Below are positions 11,888 through 22,888 of a DNA stretch of 64,000 bases, one piece after another; position 1 is the first letter of the stretch; each line of letters starts with the position of its first letter. A program made the translations under genes and the position numbers. The notes beneath the pieces were generated by a model. The model made no database searches. It was not told where the DNA came from and worked only from the letters and a program-made list of their open reading frames with translations. The stretch spans positions 1 to 64,000 of the forward strand of contig JASANH010001283.1 in assembly GCA_030248295.1 (NCBI GenBank), given 5' to 3'. This DNA is from Mesodorylaimus sp. YZB2_4. Taxonomy: Eukaryota > Nematoda > Enoplea > Dorylaimida > Dorylaimidae.

Positions 11888-12947
11888 TGCTGCGCACACA
11901 CCAGGGTTGCGAAGCAGGATGATTAATAGTCAAGGAAAACCAAGTGATATCTTGAAAAACTCGCAGCAAACGGACACTGTTCATGTATATATTTTCTGGA
12001 AAACCCTGCTCATTTTGAATGTGCCACTTGCAACCGATCAATCGTGTTTACCAAAAGTCCCTTTTGACATAATCAGACAGCAAGGACAACAAGTAACTTA
12101 CGTTCTCTGCCGAATACAGTGTAAATGGCAGAATTTGCAAAACATGCTATTGAGGCAGACCAGACTTATCTGTACGTACGAGGCAAATGGTACGCGCCAG
12201 AGAAACGACCAGTAGGATCTTACACACGACTAATTATCAACGATATCCAATGCGTTCTTCATTGGATATGGTCAGTCAACCCGCTCACGGTCTTTGTCGA
12301 AAAACGAGTTCGCGACATGCAGAAGAACCTGGTCCAGCTGGATTTTGCATGAGACTAATTATCGGCCATAAATTAGCTCATGCTTAAAAATGCTACAAAA
12401 AAAAGGGAGAAGTAACCTCGAATAAATAATGGGATTTGCATCGATGCGCTCTTCCTGCAAGTGCATAGATGAGTTTTGCAGAGTGGGAGTCGTTACGCTA
12501 TATGTGCACTTAGAGGGAAGGGTTCGACTCTCGCCACGGTGAACAATGATTGTTCAAAATGTGTTTTTTAGTTCTCGAGTGCGCTCTACGTATAGTGCAT
12601 GGCCATGGAGGCATGACATAACGTTTTAGTCACAGCGAGGTTATGCGCTCCTACAAAATTTAGGATCCTGCAAACTTCTTTATTTCTTATTCCATAGCCC
12701 TGTCCACCATGCTGCTGTTCGTTTAGCCATCTCTTCCAGCCCCATGTCCCCACATGTCCGCACCAGGTCCGCACCAGGTCACGCTGAGAGAACGTGATTT
12801 TCCGATCCAGCCCAAGTAACGTCCTTGACTTCGTCAATGTACCCCACGTGCCGCGAGGAGGTGGCATTGAGTTTCACTTAAAAACAGATCACAATTTTTT
12901 GTTATATCAAATTTCCTGTTTCTTTTTGAACACTTCTTAAAACTTTG
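11888..12947. other. No gene; possible tRNA-like SINE head at 12485-12545
   Basis: A B-box-like motif (GGGTTCGACTCTCGCC) lies at about 12522-12537, similar to those in the repeat at 57361-57690. No second promoter box or tail could be fixed. The rest holds short frames only. Confidence 0.35.
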
Positions 12948-13199
12948 TCTGACCCTCTCGACGACCTTGACCTTAAGGTCAATTCTAGCAAAACTGAAGA
13001 TCTTCAGTTCGTCCAAAAAGAATACTCGTGAACGTGAGTTGTCCAAAAAACATGTCTCAGTGTTGGGTGCATTCATTCTCGTCCCGTCCTGCGGCTGCTA
13101 AGAGCCTTGGTCGAAGGCCAGCTGTTGCTTAGTGCTGAGCAGCAACTGGAATTTCGGTACCTGTTATGGCAAAATTCCCTAATTGACGTCATTTACAGA
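12948..13199 (+). repeat. Dispersed repeat family B, copy 2, with AGGTCA-like motifs
   Basis: It starts with GACCTTGACCTTAAGGTC and carries CAGTGTTGGGTGC, GTTGCTTAGTGCTGAGCAGC and GACGTCATTTACAG in the same order as 3497-3782. Non-coding. Confidence 0.55.
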
Positions 13200-13969
13200 T
13201 CGGGTCGAGTCAAAGTTTTTGGCAAAAAATCCTGGAGGACAAATCGCACACCTGCTTAACAATAATAGTGTTTCAGAAAGTTAAAAAACTCGAAGAATTC
13301 GGGAATTTACAAATTTTTTTTGGTAACCGTGAATGAAGTGAAAGAGACTCGACAAACCTGCGTCGGGCTGGTGCGAAACAAAGAGTTATAATAATGAGGA
13401 TATCTTTCCAGGTTTTGTCATGTTCCAAAACACTACATCGTAGCAGCAAGACAGACTTTAGAAAGACGCTAAAAGGTTTGCTTTTTCAGAATAAATAAAT
13501 GCTTTGGAGGTGGTCCGCTAAAGTAAACGTATATTTTTAGGGAAGGGGGTTCGAGGCGAGATGGACGGAATGTGGATAGAGGAAGGCGGGGAGTCAAAAA
13601 AGCGGGTCTCTTTGTGGACGTCGCGACGGAGCGCGACTATAGCATGCCTGCCCCTGACAAGTGAGACATTGACTGAATTGGTTAATGTCTTTGCCGAGAA
13701 AGAGCAAATAATTAACTCTTGATTGTGAACTCATCTAACCGATATATACTTCTCCCGAGTTGGCTTATTGTTAGTTTTAAAAACAAACTTGTAGTCAGAT
13801 TTAAACAATCCCAGATTCATCTCTTACTTTCGCCCTATATCCGATGATACTGGAAAAAAAACAAATGTGAATTGCATATGTGAGCCGTTTTATTATTCAA
13901 GTTCGTTCACATCGTGCTAGCGACTTTATCTGCGGTACTGCATACTTCAGCCGCCGCGGTACTTATTTA
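13200..13969. other. 3' flank of the lectin gene; no other gene seen
   Basis: A G-rich block with TTTGTGGACGTCGCG at about 13540-13640 resembles the blocks at 17570-17690 and 16620-16660, a low-complexity dispersed family. The rest is unassigned; it should contain the 3' UTR of the minus-strand lectin gene. Confidence 0.35.
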
Positions 13970-15006
13970 TCATGGGTCGTATGTTGCATGCAAGCAAAAA
14001 GTATCCTCCTTGAATTGTCGAGCTTCAGGGCTATACCAGGAAAACAGCTCGCAATTTGCCGTCAGTTCGTACCAATTGAAACTACGACACCAGATGTAGC
14101 TGGCGCATGCAACAGCGCAGCCTTGCGCTACTGTTGTACTCAGTGATACAACGACTGTTTCGTCCATGCATTTTTGAGGGACTTCAGTAAAAGTTTGCAC
14201 TTCGCCTAAAAACCAACAAGCAAAATCTTTTTGTCTGGATAAATTTTTTCAAGATAAACTTACTGTAGAAAGAGCAAAGCACAAAAATCTGTTCCATACA
14301 ATCGAGATCCCCAAAAAACTTATTCGACGGCGGTCTTAGAAAAATGCACGAATCATTCCCATTTTGGTCCATTGAATGAGCTGTGTCTCTTATCAGAGTA
14401 TTTTCTCCATTCAAGTTTCGATCTTGAACCATGTATCCACTGAACCATCGAATGTACGTTAGGTTCGACCGCTCAGTCATGTTGCCCTCTGCTGCTACCC
14501 AAGCAATGGATCTGCTTGGTATTTTAAAACTTCCCTCGAAAAAAAAACAACTAAAAATGGTATTTTTTGGAATTTAAAGCTTACCCCAAACGAGCTGTGA
14601 ATAGACGATGCTTCGCTGTACGTGTGGATCTGCGCGAATGTGCCTCCAGTGCGCTGACACAGATCGAAGCTTCTTTTCCAGTTAGCCACAGTAAACTCGG
14701 TCCCGTCCAGGCTCTTAGTTAGTTCGCCCTGTACATTGGCTAAATAGAAGCAGCGACCCCCGTTGACCGCGCCTTTGTAGTTGTTTTCACAGTCGTCGAT
14801 GAAGGATTTCTGATTGTTAAAACACTTCTGGCCTAAAAAGAAAAACCCAGTTATCTGTGTATTCTAAGATTCAATTGGCTATTTTGCTTATTAGTCGGAA
14901 CTGGATCACAACACAGTATGGACAAGCTAAGAACTTTATCACCTGCATTAAAGCGATGCAGAAAGAATAAAATTAACAGTGTGAGAAACCGATCGTTTCT
15001 TGCCAT
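13970..15006 (-). CDS. Secreted C-type lectin-like protein with C-terminal PAN/apple domain
   Basis: There are four exons on the minus strand: 14943-15006, 14585-14832, 14264-14534 and 13970-14205. All introns are GT-AG, the phases join cleanly, and the product is 272 residues. Residues 1-21 form a signal peptide (MARNDRFLTLLILFFLHRF). Residues 25-193 are a C-type lectin-like domain: GGRCFYLANVQGE, VANWKRSFDLCQRTGGTFAQ, a WVAAEGN core, and the paired C-terminal cysteines DLDC..FVLC. The usual EPN or QPD sugar motif and WND are not seen, so calcium-dependent sugar binding is doubtful. Residues 195-272 are a PAN/apple domain (PQKCMDETVVVSL, CASYIWCRSFNWY, NCELFSWYSPEA). The likely role is an extracellular recognition or adhesion protein. 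The exon 3 acceptor was chosen by phase; a closer AG at about 14511 would break the frame. Two dead paralogues lie nearby. Confidence 0.8.
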
Positions 15007-15382
15007 CCTTAAAAAGAACCCACAGTACGATGGACTGCCATAGAGCACTCGAGAAATATTCTAGCGAACGAGCGTACAGTATAAACTGTGCTGACTGACC
15101 AATGCACGTTTCGTCAGCGTTCATTTCGTGTTTTTCAAGATGATTGTTGCTGAGTGACAAATTTGTTCCCTGAAATTTCTAAATTGTGCTTATTGTAACC
15201 AAAGTCTGGAGTCAATCAAACGTTATCACCCGATTTGAGCCACCGGTGGTTGGCATAGAGTCGAGTTTCTGTGCCATTTGGTGCTTAAAAAAATTTATTC
15301 TGTCCTTTTTAATCTGAATCGAGCGTGCGTGTGGTAAATTCGATTATTATAATTATGTTCGAAAAAAGTTGTGAGCACCAAT
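15007..15382. other. 5' flank of the lectin gene
   Basis: Presumed promoter and upstream region of the minus-strand lectin gene. No clear core promoter motif could be assigned. Confidence 0.3.
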
Positions 15383-15694
15383 CTATCGTGCTTTACTAAT
15401 GGCTTCTGTTCGCCATTTCATATCATCTATTTTCTTGATTAATAATAACTCCCATCCTCCATGTTGCAAGCCAAGCTGGCAGCACATTTGGATCGCTGGC
15501 CCCTGATCCGAACCACTAATCGCACAGCAGTAACAACTGTCTGCCGCAGCATGGGTCAGATTTTTCGCCAAATCGAAGCAGCCCATGACTGCGGCTTGTA
15601 AACAGGTTTTTAAGCGAAATGCAGCACAGCAGCCTTCTTCGTACCTGTCCCAGTCGTTAGAATTTGAACTATTGTTTTTTTTGATGAAAAGCAT
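15383..15694 (-). CDS. Small Cys-rich protein or terminal exon, unidentified
   Basis: The frame runs from an ATG at 15694 to a stop at 15383 (103 codons). It holds eight cysteines in a tight pattern: GCCAAFRLKTC, VMGCFDL, DSCYCCAI and IQMCCQLG. A possible splice acceptor (GGGACAG) at about 15644 would make the Cys-rich part a terminal exon whose first exons lie upstream. No signal peptide is seen from the ATG. I do not recognise the family. The cysteine pattern and lack of stops make it better than chance, but it is unproven. Confidence 0.35.
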   Translation of the reverse strand: MLFIKKNNSSNSNDWDRYEEGCCAAFRLKTCLQAAVMGCFDLAKNLTHAAADSCYCCAISGSDQGPAIQMCCQLGLQHGGWELLLIKKIDDMKWRTEAISKAR

Positions 15695-15699
15695 CGCCA

Positions 15700-17934
15700 C
15701 GGTTTACACGAGATGATAATCTTGATCGTCTTTGATATAATTTCGCTGTGAAAAAAAACGGGTACGCAAAACAGTCTGCGTAATTGACTGCGAAATAAAA
15801 AACAGCCACGAATTCCTAAGACCTCCGGGTTTTTTTTTGCACTATTGTATTGTATTTATTAAAATCTTATATCCAAATATCAATACTTTCCATTTTTTTC
15901 TGCTTTTTGGCAGGCACAGAAAAGAACAGGTTTTTTCGCGTGCGCACGTACGCACCTTTTTTACATTGGGTAAATCAATAATAATCGTAAGCGCACTCTA
16001 CAACGTTGAAAAAGCGATGAAAACCAGGGAGGCAATCCGCTGGGGGTACAGAGTCGGGCTTTGAAACGGCACTGACCCTAATTGGATCTTTTCAGACGCG
16101 GTTTTATTTTTTACACGCTTCCCTGAGATTGATGCTATATTTCAAGGTTGTTTCCGACTTTCCGACAAAAAGCATTCTTTACTGCAGATGTCAAGTTGGC
16201 AATCTATGATATTTGCCAGGTCTGATGTCAAACCTGTTTTCACTTTCAGGCTTGGGAGTTTTTGCGCGAGTTGTCGGGGCAGAACCTTTGAAAATCAGTC
16301 AGAAGAAGAAAAGTCAGTTAGAAAAAACGAAGAAGACAAATTGGCGGTCGTCCATTCGTTTTTTTTTAATGATCCGAGCGTAATTTGTAGAAAATTACAA
16401 ACGCATGCTGTTTTGCAAGTATCACGGAGAGATAAATAAAAGTGACTATGAGCTGCTCAAAATAAGGTTCCTCTATCAGAATATTTCCATGCAGTCACTT
16501 TTTTAGCAAAGTGGCTACATCTTGGGAGAAATTGTGCATGGAATTGTGTGTATTTATCTCGTGGAATTCCAGCTGCTATAACAAAGTCGGGTTAACCCGA
16601 TCTGAAATTTCGGGTCAGGGGTCATTCATGAAGGACGTCCATCCTAGGGGAAAAGGGGGGGGGGGGTGGGGCGAGCGAAAAGTGGAAGGAAGTGTATGTG
16701 TGTGTGTGTGTGTGGTGGGGGGGGAGGGGGGCTGCTGCGAAGTGGCCGTCCATTTTACAAAATCGGCGGCTTCCTTCGAAAAGAATCGCAATTATCACAA
16801 GTATGAATGCTAGGTATACAAGTAAAATCACCAATATTTAAAGCATCAAACGAGTATATAAGGACTCATCTTTGGGTTACTTGAGTCGATTATATTCTAG
16901 TTTTCCCGAACAATTCTGATCCTTCTGGCTTTTCTTTTTCTGAGGCCGTGAAAACTATTTTAGTAGTGATGCCGGTGGCTTTGCCGCTAAATCAGGTGCC
17001 TTGGTAACCACTGGCCTGACCTGCAGACGTGGTTTGCAGGGCAAGAACAAGCGGATGTTAGAGCGAGGCGAGGTTATATCTGTGGCTGAAACATGAACCC
17101 GATGAGCTGACCACCCCATCATGACCGATGAATTCCACGCGCCAGGGGGCCATTGGGATGTCAGAGATGTTGGACAATTATAGCATCAATAACCCTCGAT
17201 CTGGCTTATTCCTTCAAGAAGTAAGACATATTCATGGAATGACATTTTTTGGGGAGCCTGCCGTATATCTCCTTGCCTCGCCGTCGCTGTTCATCAATCC
17301 ACTTCAAAAACTTCGGAGAACTTCTCTGCACCTGAAGCGGGATTCAAATTTGATTTTTGAGGAAAATCGGATTGAATTTTGCAGGAGTTTTTAATTGGAT
17401 GTGGCATGACACATTTTTATCAGAGAGCGCGTAATTCTAGTTCCCAGTTTGGCTGATGCAGCAATGGAATCAAACTGAGGACTTATCGGCCTATTATTTC
17501 GGCGAATCAGTCGATGCTGGGAGCAATGCTTTTTCGGAATGCAAATTTTTTTCTTTGAGGGGGGAGGGTCCACTCATGTAGGCGTCCTTTTTTTGTGGAC
17601 GTCCTCATGTGCATGAAAGGTGGCTAGGGGAAACAGAGGAGTCAAAAAATCGCATTTTTTGGCGGACGTCTTTTATGGATGTCTCCTCAGAGACTTTCAG
17701 GTCGGGCTGGGTCGAAACGGACTGTGCCTAAGCCGTCGGGTTGAACCCGACCTGATCAGGTGTCTACAGTCCAGTGAGGCCTTGGCTTGAATAGAAGGAA
17801 CGAAAGGAAAAACAGATCTGAAGAACAATCTGTGACAAAGATATCTCGGTATCCTCGCTACAAGAAGGAAGGGCGCCGTATGCTGCTCACCAAACGAAGC
17901 GGAATCATGCGCAAATGTGCAGTATGCAGCAAAT
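15700..17934. other. No gene; simple repeats and G-rich blocks
   Basis: It contains GGACGTCC-bearing blocks with G-runs (16620-16735), a (TG)n tract at about 16696-16715, and a similar block at 17560-17695 with GTGGACGTCC and TTTTATGGATGTC, resembling decayed ends of the ATCCATAAA element family at 26485 and 28005. No exon was recognised. Confidence 0.4.
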
Positions 17935-19626
17935 GTGCTCGTATACTGATGACAGCATATATTATCTGTTTTCTTTAAGGTTTGTGCGCGACCGTTTGGT
18001 GCAAGTGGCTCTGCCAGCCGCGCACACTTGGATCGCTAGTCCAAGCCGGACGCAGGTATCCAAACACCCTATGACTACGGTGGGATTTAAAAAGGAGGCC
18101 AACGCGAAAATCGATAAAAAGGACAATGTTCTGCAATAAAAAACAGCTTCTTATGCTGGGCAACTTACAGAGACCACGCAGCTTCAAAAGTGAGACTGGA
18201 CAATGAGCGACGGAAAAGGCAAATTCGGGATATTTGCCAATAAAAACACCAAGTGTCTTTATTGGCCTGAGACCAAAACCTGAGAGGATTTCGAGTGATG
18301 CACAATTGATGCTTTTGTTCTCTCATTTATTACACTTGAGTGCAGCAGAGTATCTCGGTGCTGCCTGAACTACGAGTTCATTATTTGCGGCCATATTGCT
18401 ATGGGTGAAATAAGCGTTTGGACAACTAGCGGAACATAAATACCAGAAGAAGCAGCAATGAAACAGAAACTGCATGCCACACGGTCAGATCGGCGATTAC
18501 AAACTATAACTTTTACTCCAACATGTATCCCAAGGCATAGCTACAACGCACTGCCCCAATCATATCTGCGCGAACCGCTTTTCAATAAACCTTGCATAAG
18601 TAAAACAAAACGTTGACAAAAACTATTATGCGGACCCGTCGCTCACACAGTTGTCGATGTGCCAGACCACCATTCTCTCTAAATTTCCGAAGTCAATTCC
18701 GTAACTTGGTTTCATCAGCCACCGCAAACCCGAGCTATGTTTGACTCTTGCAGATACAACAGCAATAAGACGGCACAGCCTTGATGACGACGATGACTTT
18801 GGTGACGATGTACGAGCGCAAAATCACTTAAACCAAACGACGAGGCTCATTATTATGACTAGTGTCTAACATACACAATATAAACCATCTCACCAAAGTC
18901 TGGTGCTCCATACCAAGGAAGGCTATGCGGCAGCTGCATGGGTCATGTCAACGGCGAGTAAGGATGTGACGGCATAGACTTTTAAATTAAAGTGACGCTC
19001 TCGAAATCAATTTCTGGCATGATAACCTGCAAAAGAAAAAATGACAATGTATGTCGAGCAAAACTACGCTGGCAAGAGGTTCTTGGTAGGGACGTTTAAA
19101 ATGAGAGTTTTTGGGGATCTGAGCACGTTGGGCATAAAATAACAGTAAAGACGTGTCAAGACCTTTGGAGACAATATTGCTAGCATGGTTTCATTCACAT
19201 TTTATAAGAAACGCTTGACTTCTAGACAAAAGTTTTGAAAGAACTGCTTTAAAGCATCCTACCTTCGAAAACAAACAATAAAAACCAAGAAAAATACTTT
19301 AAAATTAGCGAAATATTTGCGGGAACAACAATAACTCGCCAAGATCTGTCACACACACGGGAGAAACTTACCATGATGAAGATTCTGGGATTTTCTTTTT
19401 CTTTCCCGCGTTGTCCAGCAGACGAAGCATGTTTTCACTGCAAAACATCCTCCTTTTCATCGATTTTCGCGTTGGCCTCCTTTTGAACTGTAGTCATAGG
19501 GTGTGTGGATACCTGCGTCCGTCTTGGACTAGCGATCCAAGTGTGCGCGGCTGGCAGAGCCACTTGCACCAAACGGCCGCGCACAAACACAAAGAAAACA
19601 GATAATAAAATGTGAGGGACAGCATG
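17935..19626. mobile_element. Fold-back inverted repeat, arms of about 200 bp
   Basis: The arm at 17935-18137 (plus) and the arm at 19431-19626 (minus) are about 85-90 percent identical inverted copies around a 1.3-kb spacer. Both arms keep the same open frame (LVQVALPAAHTWIAS, then THPMTT or KHPMTT, then KEANAKID), although the nucleotides differ, which hints that the arm derives from coding or exonic sequence. Next to the right arm on the minus strand an ATG (MLRLLDNAGKKKKIPESSS) runs into a GTAAGT donor at about 19371, with a TTTTGCAG acceptor at about 19028. This might be an inverted duplication of a gene's 5' end rather than a transposon. Confidence 0.65.
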
Positions 19627-20039
19627 CATCTCTGCCACTCTCTTCTCTCTACCCTCGAGTAGCGAGTCTGTCAATCAACTTATCACTTTACCAATTTTTG
19701 TTATTTTCATTAGTATTTCTGTTTTCGTGGTCTTAAAAAACCATGAGAAGCCGTAAGTCGAAAAAACACTTGCACCAGACTGGGAAGGCCATTTTCTCCT
19801 GTTTGATCTCACCGCCTATGCTTTAGATAACTCTATCTCAACTTGTCGGATAAATCAGTGAGTTAGTTGTTTACGATATTAAAAAAACCATCCGCACATT
19901 GACCCCACCGCAATGCACCACTCCCATCACAGAGGCATGCATATGGGTAAGTGGGATAACGATGGTAACAGATATCGCGAAGATTTGCAAAACTAACAAT
20001 GTAATCTGCTCAACGCGGAAATCGTATTTTCCTATTGAA
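19627..20039. other. No gene seen
   Basis: Short frames only. Confidence 0.3.
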
Positions 20040-20820
20040 ATTTTATTTTCTTAATGCACGTGAGGCAATTTTACTCCTGTACATACAGCACTGTAATTAG
20101 CCCGACCAATCAGTTTCCCACTCTAAACCTAAACATTTTCTGAATGCCAGCAAGCAGATGGGCCGAGAATTTTGCAAAGGGCTTTTTTTAAAAAGAAATC
20201 TTGGGCATAAGTTCAAGAAGTATCGAGACCTTTGCGTTTCCTGTACATTTTCTGAATTGTGTAATCGCCCTGGTGGCACATTCGCCAATCGACTTTTTTG
20301 TGAAGCAGCGTCCATCCACGATGCATTTGGGATGTTTTTGTTTTCCAGACAAAGACGACATATTGGCAGCGCATGACGCTGAAGTAACATTTTTTATGTT
20401 TTTGAGACCGCCCCGATTTGGACAGCGGCCACGGGAAACAGGAATGGACAGTCATACTTGCCAAATGTGCGTTGGTACAAGGGCGATATGGTAGCAGATC
20501 AGAACTTCACTGAAGCTAATACATTGATAAGGAATGGATCAAGTAAGGTGATCCCTGTGAGAGCAGATCTCCTTACGGTCTAGCTTATTATTTCACAAAA
20601 TTGAGCCGCGGCGTTTAAGAAAATGAAATCTTGAATGTTTGACTAATCCCAGAAATGACACACGATCTGAACTGTGAATTTCAGTGTTCCAAAGTCACAC
20701 TTTGACTGAAGAAAAAGAGCACTCAGAAAACTACTGCATTGCAGGAATCTTGAGTGCTGCAGAATTTGTGTCCTAGACCGAGGCTCTACCTTTGCAGTAA
20801 GGAAGTCGCTGATGTCTGAA
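20040..20820 (+). pseudogene. C-type lectin gene copy, heavily decayed
   Basis: A third lectin copy. Its first-intron-like part (20050-20165, with CAGATGGGCC) matches 10740-10860 of the other dead copy. The lectin exon survives only as SELCNRPGGTFANR and EAASIHDAFG at about 20250-20335, with the first half deleted. The next exon is represented by CVGT and a TTGATAAGGAATGGATCAA block at about 20460-20541. A region at 20690-20800 (HSENYCIAGIL, then an in-frame stop) may be the rest of that exon after an intron or insertion. Frames do not connect. Confidence 0.7.
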
Positions 20821-20838
20821 TCGTGCGCATATTTTTAG

Positions 20839-22071
20839 CGCGCCGGCGTGGTCATCGGTGTTTATTGCGTGGCCGAGGAGGGGCCAGTGGCAGCGGAGCA
20901 TTTGGCGATATGTGAACAAGAGATCAACAATGCGACAAACAGGGCTCTATTGCGCTTATTGAATGAGTAAGTGTGGTGGGCTCTTAATAGTGTTAAGCCG
21001 AGGGTGACTCTTGTCAGAGTCGAGGTTTCTGCTAACAGTCTCTACATTTATTTTGTGATGTGTTCCGCATGTTGAAGTACGAGTATTTTCGAGAGACAAA
21101 TCACCCACAGTTATCGTAGCGAGAGCGGCGTTGTGGAAGCCTGAAGTTGAAGAGAGAATGAGAGGACCGACCACTCAGGTCCGCCGACGATAAGAGACTG
21201 AGCACAGGACAGACTTTGTTACACAGCCTTTATGGACATAGATAAGCAGGGACCACTCTGGTCAGCGACAGGAACGAAGACTGTGTCACAGGGAAGCCAA
21301 CTAAGCGTAGAGGGGGAAAGAATCATATCGTGAAGTCTCAGATCGGCAATGCCTTTCCTGGGCTGTGATGCGGCGTTGAAATCCATCGCGCTCTGACGCG
21401 ACAGGACTAAAAAGGCAAGCAACATGGGCGAAGCAGCCCTACACAGTGATTTGATTGATCTAGCAGAAAACTTGCGTATTGATTTGTTGCAGGTGCAGGC
21501 ACACTTGTTGGTCTTGTCTTCAAAGTGAGAAACACCTTCTTGATTGCATCTTGCTTGTGAGCCTCGACCCAAGGTCGTTTTTCCAAGATAATAGTTAAGT
21601 CGAACTTTGGAAGAAGAAAAATTGTAATGTGTTCCTTGGTTCAAAAGAAAGCTCTGCGAAATATTGGAGGCGTTCAGAGCTTCGAACACCTGGGGTTGAG
21701 TTTTTCGTTCTGTGATGGAGGCAGACGCCTCTGATATTTTGCACCGAGCTTTCTTTTGCACCCAGGAACATATTACAACTTCTCGTTGTTCAAAGTTTGA
21801 CTTAACAGTTGGCCATGTTCCCTTGTTAGCAGAGCAACCACTGGCGAGACTAAAATCGTTCTATCTGCCCCATAAAAGGGATAGCCGCGCAGTGAGATAG
21901 GTTTTCTATTGGACGCATGCTTCAAAGCTTGCAATTGATTCTAACCGGAGCCCCATGCTTCATTCAAAGTTGTCAATCCAGTCTCGAGCACGCGTTACTA
22001 CTGTGTTTTTTTTCAGGCTACGACCCCTGCTGGCGAGAGAGCACCATCTACTTAACGATTTCAAGCATCAA
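20839..22071 (+). CDS. Unidentified spliced gene, internal exons a and b
   Basis: Exon a at 20839-20966 follows TATTTTTAG and ends before GTAAGT. It reads AGVVIGVYCVAEEGPVAAEH then CEQEINNATNRALLRLLN. Exon b at 22017-22071 follows TTTTTTTTCAG, joins in phase as ELRPLLAREHHLLNDFKHQ, and ends before GTAGGT. The composition looks like a soluble, helical protein. No family was recognised. Upstream exons were not found. It may be the same gene as the exons at 22548-22888, but the phase of exon b (0) and of the next exon (1) disagree, so an exon would be missing between them. Confidence 0.4.
21594..21807. repeat. Large hairpin, about 80-bp arms
   Basis: The left arm (21594-21673) starts GTTAAGTCGAACTTTGG and contains AAAGAAAGCTC. 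The right arm (21725-21807) is its inverted copy, ending CAAAGTTTGACTTAAC, with a 51-bp loop. It lies in the intron between exons a and b and explains most of a 180-codon minus-strand frame seen at 21219-21761. Confidence 0.65.
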
Positions 22072-22547
22072 GTAGGTGTCGTTGACTGACTGTCGCTGTC
22101 GAGTGACGTTTTAATTTTCAATCAGCCGCTTCTGGGGCTGATTGATCACAAGATCAACTGAGTTGAAATTGGTTTTTTCATGATTTCAGAGTGTGAAAAT
22201 ATTATGAACAATCTAATCGTATTTTCTGTCTGCTGGACCTGGCAAGATCAGTGAGAATCATTTCCCCCGCCTTTTATGAATCTTTGTGCGGGTCCAAGCA
22301 ATCGGACGAGCACATGTGCATGGAATTATGAGCAGCGGGGGTCCTGCTTTGGCATCGCACTCTGCCTGCACTGTTTTTTATGGAACTTTCCATAAATGGA
22401 GTGCTTTCTAGAGAAGGAGGTGCGCAGTAATTTGTATCCTGAAGGGCGCAGGTTCGGGTGACTACTGGCTGAGTGAGGGATACAGTGAGAAGTGGGCGAG
22501 CGTCCATGCGTCTGGTGCGGTTTTGTGTTTTAGCTGGCACAGCAGCA

Positions 22548-22888
22548 ATGCGAGACTTTCGGGTTGAGTTGGTCGGAGTATATCCGTGCTGCCATCCTGA
22601 TGGTGAGTCGCGTCTCCTAACGCGAGTTTGATCTGCCTCACGTCTTTGCTGTTTGTTATACTGTAGCTGCCGCCGAGGGTGCCACGTTGGTGTTGTTCAA
22701 AAAGAATGATCTGGAAGAACTGGAAATCGATTTGGAAGTATTACGGGGACGAGAGGAGTGAGTGCTTGTTAAGTTTGGTGTAACCCCAGGGTGGATGGCT
22801 GGCTTGTTTCAGTGTCGACGGTCTGGAGCGGCTGTGGAGGCGCACTACGGTACTTGGCGAAACTCAAAATTCCATGCGTGCACTGTAA
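22548..22888 (+). CDS. Unidentified spliced gene, 3' exons c to e
   Basis: The exon with ATG at 22548 (acceptor TTTTAG at 22528-22533) ends at 22602 before GTGAGT. Then come 22677-10=22667 to 22757 (acceptor ACTGTAG, donor GTGAGT) and 22813-22888 (acceptor TTTCAG, stop TAA). Joined in phase they give 73 residues from that ATG: MRDFRVELVGVYPCCHPD, AEGATLVLFKKNDLEELEID, LERLWRRTTVLGETQNSMRA and a stop. The frame is also open upstream of the ATG to the acceptor, so the ATG need not be the start. No family was recognised. The assembly gap lies 325 bp downstream. Confidence 0.45.

Noticed and set aside
21219-21761. 180-codon minus-strand frame
   Set aside because: Much of it is formed by the hairpin at 21594-21807, it has no recognisable domain, and it lies in an intron of the plus-strand gene.
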